In this document: positions 60,109-64,000 of the stretch, in pieces
Position numbering within the stretch: the first letter of the stretch is position 1
Layout of the letters: the number at the start of each line of letters is the position of its first letter
Assembly: GCA_963682175.1 (NCBI GenBank)
Contig: OY821782.1
Span: 332,501-396,500, forward strand
Reading direction: 5' to 3'
DNA: 64,000 bases
Source: Triglochin maritima
Taxonomy: Eukaryota > Streptophyta > Magnoliopsida > Alismatales > Juncaginaceae
Notes under the pieces: generated by a model
What the model was told of the DNA's origin: nothing
Seen by the model: only the letters and a program-made list of their open reading frames with translations
Databases searched by the model: none
Position numbers and translations under genes: made by a program

Positions 60109-62295
60109 TGTTAAGTCCCTAAACCGGATTAGGGTGGTTTAAGGGGTGATTAGGTGAGGGTTGACTTGGAGGAGAGAGGAGGTATGGTGGAGTTGTTGTG
60201 GAGGTATGGGTTGGAGTGTAGGAGTATGGTGTAGGGTGAGGGTGAGGTGATGGGGGTAGAGTATTTAAGTTGGGTTTTCTCTCTCTCTCTCTCCCTTACT
60301 TGCTCTCTCTCACTCTCTCTCCATTTTTCTGTCCGGCGACCAGCGGAAGAAGACGGCGCGGAGGCTCCGGCGTGAGGAGGTCGCGGCGAGGAGGAGGTTG
60401 CGCGTGCGGAGGTGCGGAGGCGCGAGCGTTGCTCCGGCGTTTCTCCGTCGTTGGTTGAGGTATGCCGCTCCTTAGTGTGGTTTGTTGTTGACCCTCATGT
60501 GAGGGATGCGTTGGTCGAGTCGGGGGAGGTCGGAGACCTCTCCGGCGACGCGTTTCTTCGTAAAACCTCGGCTGGCGCGAGGTTGAAGACGACCAACGAT
60601 CGACCGGATCCTTCGGGCGGTCGACCGTTTTAGCACTGTTTGCCCGACTTTAACCTTCACCGGTCGAACGATGCCTTGGGGCGGTCGACCGGTAGTGCAT
60701 TATTGCTGGTGAGTTGGGATTTTTCTACCTGTTGTCGGTCGACCGGTCCTTGTTGTGTTCGACCGGAACTTAAGTGTACCTGTTAGTGTTGCTTGATTTG
60801 TTCGACCGATTTCATGTGGCGTTCGACCGATCATTTGGTGTTCGACCGTTGGAGGGTTGCGTTCGACCGATTATATGACTTAGAATGCTAGGTTGACCCT
60901 GTCTGTTATCGGTCGACCGAGACCCCTGAGTCGGTCGACCGATAGAGTGGAAGTTAATGTTGACCAGACTCCGGATTTTGACCTCGTTCGGTCGACCGGT
61001 TTTAGACTTTAGTTCGACCGTTTGGGAATTAGTGTTGCGCAGTGAGTTCTACCGATTCAGACTTTCGGTCGATCGAATTCCTCGTGGAAACGGTCGACCG
61101 GTTAGACTATTTCGGTCGACCGAATCTGCTCAGAACTGAATTCCTGGTTCCCTTTTTGAACGCCAACTTTGTCCACGGAAACCCGTGTCCTCGCCTTGTG
61201 CGTGAGCCGGGAGGTGACGGTGGGCGCGGGATGCGTGCCTGCCCAGGGACCGCCGTTGGGAAGAGTGTGGGTGTTCGGGACGCGTCACCTCCATGTATGG
61301 ACCGTGACTTTTGAGATGATTGTTGGCACTTTGTAGTATAGCAGGCCTGAGGGATCGCGGATCCCAGTGTTGATGGTGTGCGGGCACGCAACTGGCGTTG
61401 GGTGAGGTGACTACCGGCCCACGGGCTACGGAGGTCGCTGCCCTGCTTTTATAGCGGCGCGGTTGGTGTTCGCGGCTCGAGGAGCCTGATGACCTGGCAG
61501 ACTTCGGTCTGGACCGTCCGATGCTGTGCCGGACGTTGTGATGGACCACCGATGCTGTGCCGGTGATGCCGCCGAGGTTGTGCCGGCGATGATGATTGTT
61601 GGGCCGAGGCTGTGCCGGCTTGTTGTTTTCCTCGGCTGGGCACCTACCGAGATGATGTTGTTATACCTTCCGGGCGACGGCCCCGTTGGTCCCTGTGGCC
61701 CCGACCACTGAGATTTATAGATCTGTTTCTATCGGCGCGTAGACGTGACAGAGGCTCCCTGCCGAACCCTTGAGTAGTGTAGCTGCGTGTGGGGGGTGCG
61801 ATGTCGTGGGCTACTAGACTGCATGTGCCTGCAGTAGGTCTCTTCAGGAGACCCGATGATTGATTGTCGGACTGATGTCCTGTTTTACCCTTCGGGGGAA
61901 CTGTTTTTCATTTCTGTTGATGCCATGACATGCTACTAGTATGATAGGTTCATTATGTGATGCATGCATATAGGTGGGTTGGCATACGGGGTTTCCTTCT
62001 GGAAACTCAGGCATTGTTGTTGCACCTTTTTCAGGATCGCAGTAGGTCCGGGTGGGTGGTGACCGAGGACGGAGCGCTTTGGAGTCGGATCATCTTCGGC
62101 AGTTGCTAGACCGTACGACTACTTGTATTCTATTCCATTGTATCAGTATTGTAGTTGTACTTCTTTTGGAAAACTCCTTGTATTTTGGGTGCACCCGGAT
62201 TTATATATTTATATATTAGTGACGTTCCCGCGTGAGTTGTCTGTTATGTTGGTTATTTTGAAATTTTAAATCTTCCGCTGTTTCGGGACGTTACA
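60109..62295 (+). repeat. 3' LTR
   Basis: 2,187 bp and nearly identical to the 5' LTR. It holds eight perfect CGGTCGACCG palindromes; the extra one is at about 61,114, where the 5' copy reads CGGTCAACCG. Confidence 0.95.
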
Positions 62296-62300
62296 AGATG
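62296..62300 (+). repeat. Target-site duplication, right
   Basis: AGATG, matching 53,346-53,350. Confidence 0.9.
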
Positions 62301-62522
62301 GAAGACTCAAATAGTTAGTGTCCATAAAAAGAAATTCCACACATGACATCTCAACCCAAGACGTTGCAAGATCTGACATTAGCATACTTTCAACAAAAAA
62401 GACTACAGGTCTCACCTTGAGACGTTGCAAAATCTGAGATTTGCCTGGTTCCCATGGAGAAGAGGAGAATGTTGCCCCCATCCATTGAACTACTTGGTTT
62501 GCCATCAATAGATGATATCAAC

Positions 62523-63433
62523 CTAAAATAAAACAAAACGAAAATGATTAGGAAATCTACAAGGCAATGCCATTTGTGCCAGGACATGAACATTGGGATA
62601 GATAGTGAGTACAAAAATAAATCATGACGGCTAAATATCAACACTATTGCAACTGACACCAACATCTGCATTTTACATTTCAAAACCTGATAGATAGACA
62701 AAAACAACAAGTTCTGATAACCAAATTCCACGGCATCAAAGACTAGTAATGAAGCCTAAGAACTGCCGCACAATTGGAAGATCATTCAGTAACATCATTG
62801 CAACCAACATTGAAAACCTATAGACTATAGTACTAATGAGTTCCAATGACCAAATTCCAAAGAATCGATGCTGGTAAGGAAGCCTAACAACCATAGCACA
62901 GATGGAGATCATTCACTCACATCAAGATAACAGACACCAACATCTCTAGTATACACTTCAAAATCTAAAAGACAAAATCACGAGTTCTGGTCTCCAAGTC
63001 CAAAGACATAAACACTATCAGTGAAGCCTAAGAACCACAGATGGGAAATCATTCAGTGGCCTCACAACAACCAACACCTAAATCTCTAGCATGCACATTG
63101 AAATTTCTTACATACGAAATCACGAGTTTCGATAACCAAATTCCTAAGACATCAACACTTGCAATGTAACACCCAAAATATAGTCTAACATTGCCTATAA
63201 AGACATATTGGTTTACAAGCACGACAAAATCCAACTCAAGTATTTTGGCAATTGGGTCAGTAGACTCATGGATGAGGGAGAGGAACGGGGACGGGATGAT
63301 ACACACACAGATGGTAACCAATCCATTGCAGCCGATACCGACATCTACATCTTACATACTCCAATCACCGGAAGAAACTCCATTGAAAGTGCTTATGGAT
63401 CTCAGATGAGGCAACACAACACTACTCCAATTC
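62523..63433. other. Upstream region of the hydrolase remnant
   Basis: No exon was recognised. The sequence has a loose repetition of blocks such as ACCAAATTCCxxAGxxATC with AAGCCTAA(G/C)AACC at about 62,720, 62,850, 62,990 and 63,140, spaced roughly 135-145 bases, which may be a decayed tandem repeat. Confidence 0.35.
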
Positions 63434-63773
63434 TGTGAAATTTGGTTGGTCCAACACCTCAACAAAATCTAAGCACTTAGGTAAAATGTAGTGAATTCAA
63501 CTCTATTATAGAGTGTTGCACACATTTTTGTGTTTAACAATGTAGGACTAATTGTTCAACATTTCCCCGCACGCGTGAACGAGATTATTTTCTGTGTCTA
63601 TGTGTGGACAATATAGGTTGAAGTTGGCCCCCACAGGTCGATCGGCTTGCTCTGATACCATGTAAAATTTGGTTGGTCAAACACCTCAATAAAACTTAAG
63701 CAATTAGGTAAAGGATAGTGGATCTAATTATAAAGTGTTGAACGCATTTATGTGTGTTTAGCATTGCTCAACA
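63434..63773 (-). mobile_element. TRIM-like miniature LTR retroelement
   Basis: Two short direct repeats, 63,434-63,561 and 63,661-63,773, enclose only 99 bases. On the minus strand the order is LTR (TGTTGAGC...TTTTACA), then TGGTATCAGAGCAAGCC, a tRNA-Met primer site touching the LTR, then a GCGGGGAAA polypurine tract touching the second LTR (TGTTGAAC...TTTCACA). This is the structure of terminal-repeat retrotransposons in miniature. No coding capacity. No matching 5-bp flanks were found, so the insertion may be old or rearranged. Confidence 0.75.
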
Positions 63774-64000
63774 GATACGATCGTGCTGAGCTACACAATT
63801 TCAACTAATACAAACATCTCTGGTCCACGTTTCGAAGCCTAACCGGCGTATACAATTTTTTTGAAAAGATACGATTTATAACCGTCACAATCACAACGCA
63901 TCCACAGCTTACGATCGGAATCCAAACCGAATTCCGGTTTAAAAAACTTAAGAAGCTTTTAGAAGATAAGAGATCGTTACCTTACCTTCTCCCTTAATTT

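Larger units (their letters stand above)
53351..62295 (+). mobile_element. Complete young Ty3 chromovirus-type LTR retrotransposon
   Basis: The 8,945-bp element has LTRs at 53,351-55,536 and 60,109-62,295 (TGTTAAGTCC...GGGACGTTACA) and a perfect 5-bp duplication, AGATG. A primer site for initiator tRNA-Met and a polypurine-type tract flank the internal region. It encodes Gag, protease, reverse transcriptase, RNase H, integrase and a C-terminal chromodomain-like segment, with the GGGACGAAATCC motif downstream as in Tekay/Reina-type chromoviruses. By eye the LTRs differ at roughly a dozen sites plus small indels, so insertion is recent. It lies in intron 1 of the hydrolase remnant, in opposite orientation. 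One frame break in pol suggests it cannot move on its own as sequenced. Confidence 0.95.
50327..62522 (-). pseudogene. Lipid-droplet-associated hydrolase (LDAH-like), disrupted
   Basis: Minus-strand exons of an LDAH-like alpha/beta hydrolase are recognisable: 62,416-62,522 (ends CNVS), 53,192-53,265 (FSTELLELHS and HILVIPGNPG), 53,027-53,098 (ISYYKDFVEALYKLLDG), 52,912-52,940 (AIGHISHTGK), 52,585-52,635 (DWENGRAFSLQEQINHK), about 50,690-50,760 (EVAFLFDIDDHW) and 50,327-50,416 (VSRQVPGF, then GHTHSLCCTEAGS and stop). LDAH enzymes act at lipid droplets. The central exons with the GHSxG nucleophile elbow are not found between 50,760 and 52,585, where LTR fragments sit. The ATG at 62,453-62,455 is one base out of frame with the CNVS block. 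Intron 1 now holds an 8.9-kb retrotransposon. Bases 63,986-64,000 may be the end of a leader exon. Almost certainly dead. Confidence 0.75.

Overview
The window is nuclear DNA of a eudicot plant. It has split genes with GT-AG introns, plant-type gene families (LETM1-like, F-box/FBA, OVATE, ILR1-like, TLDc, lipid-droplet hydrolase) and a dense load of plant transposable elements. I did not identify the species. All gene models were joined by eye from conserved motifs, reading frame and splice dinucleotides, without alignment or transcript data.

Layout. 0.2-1.1 kb: a small organelle-type RRM protein (+). 2.7-13.4 kb: an 18-exon LETM1-like gene (+); intron 11 holds a dead LINE with a perfect 20-bp target duplication and intron 15 holds an old LTR. 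13.4-23.5 kb: a transposon nest made of a 1.65-kb foldback element, LTR fragments, a CACTA-like remnant and a 2,061-bp solo LTR with a TGTAT target duplication. A 63-bp direct repeat brackets much of this nest. 23.8-25.8 kb: a hAT-type MITE and a two-exon F-box gene (+). 27.1-30.3 kb: a second transposon-coding remnant, a truncated ILR1-like amidohydrolase (-) and another MITE. 31.0-34.3 kb: a TLDc-domain gene (-) with one frame break. 34.8-36.9 kb: a small membrane-anchored coiled-coil protein (+). 40.2-45.9 kb: two convergent OVATE-family genes; the first has a one-base frame break and the second is intact. 48.7-49.4 kb: an LTR fragment. 50.3-62.5 kb: the broken remains of a lipid-droplet-associated hydrolase gene (-). 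It is interrupted by LTR fragments and by a very young complete Ty3 chromovirus at 53,351-62,295 with an AGATG target duplication. 63.4-63.8 kb: a TRIM-like miniature retroelement.

Two themes stand out. First, a CpG-dense perfect palindrome, CGGTCGACCG, forms irregular clusters in the non-coding parts of at least seven LTR-type repeats that look unrelated. I know of no described function for it, and it is the most unusual signal here. Second, four coding regions (OVATE gene 1, TLDc gene, hydrolase, retroelement pol) are each broken by what looks like one missing or extra base. This means either real decay or uncorrected indels in the assembly, so raw reads should be checked before calling pseudogenes.

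The intact genes do not form a pathway; they are ordinary dispersed housekeeping and regulatory genes.
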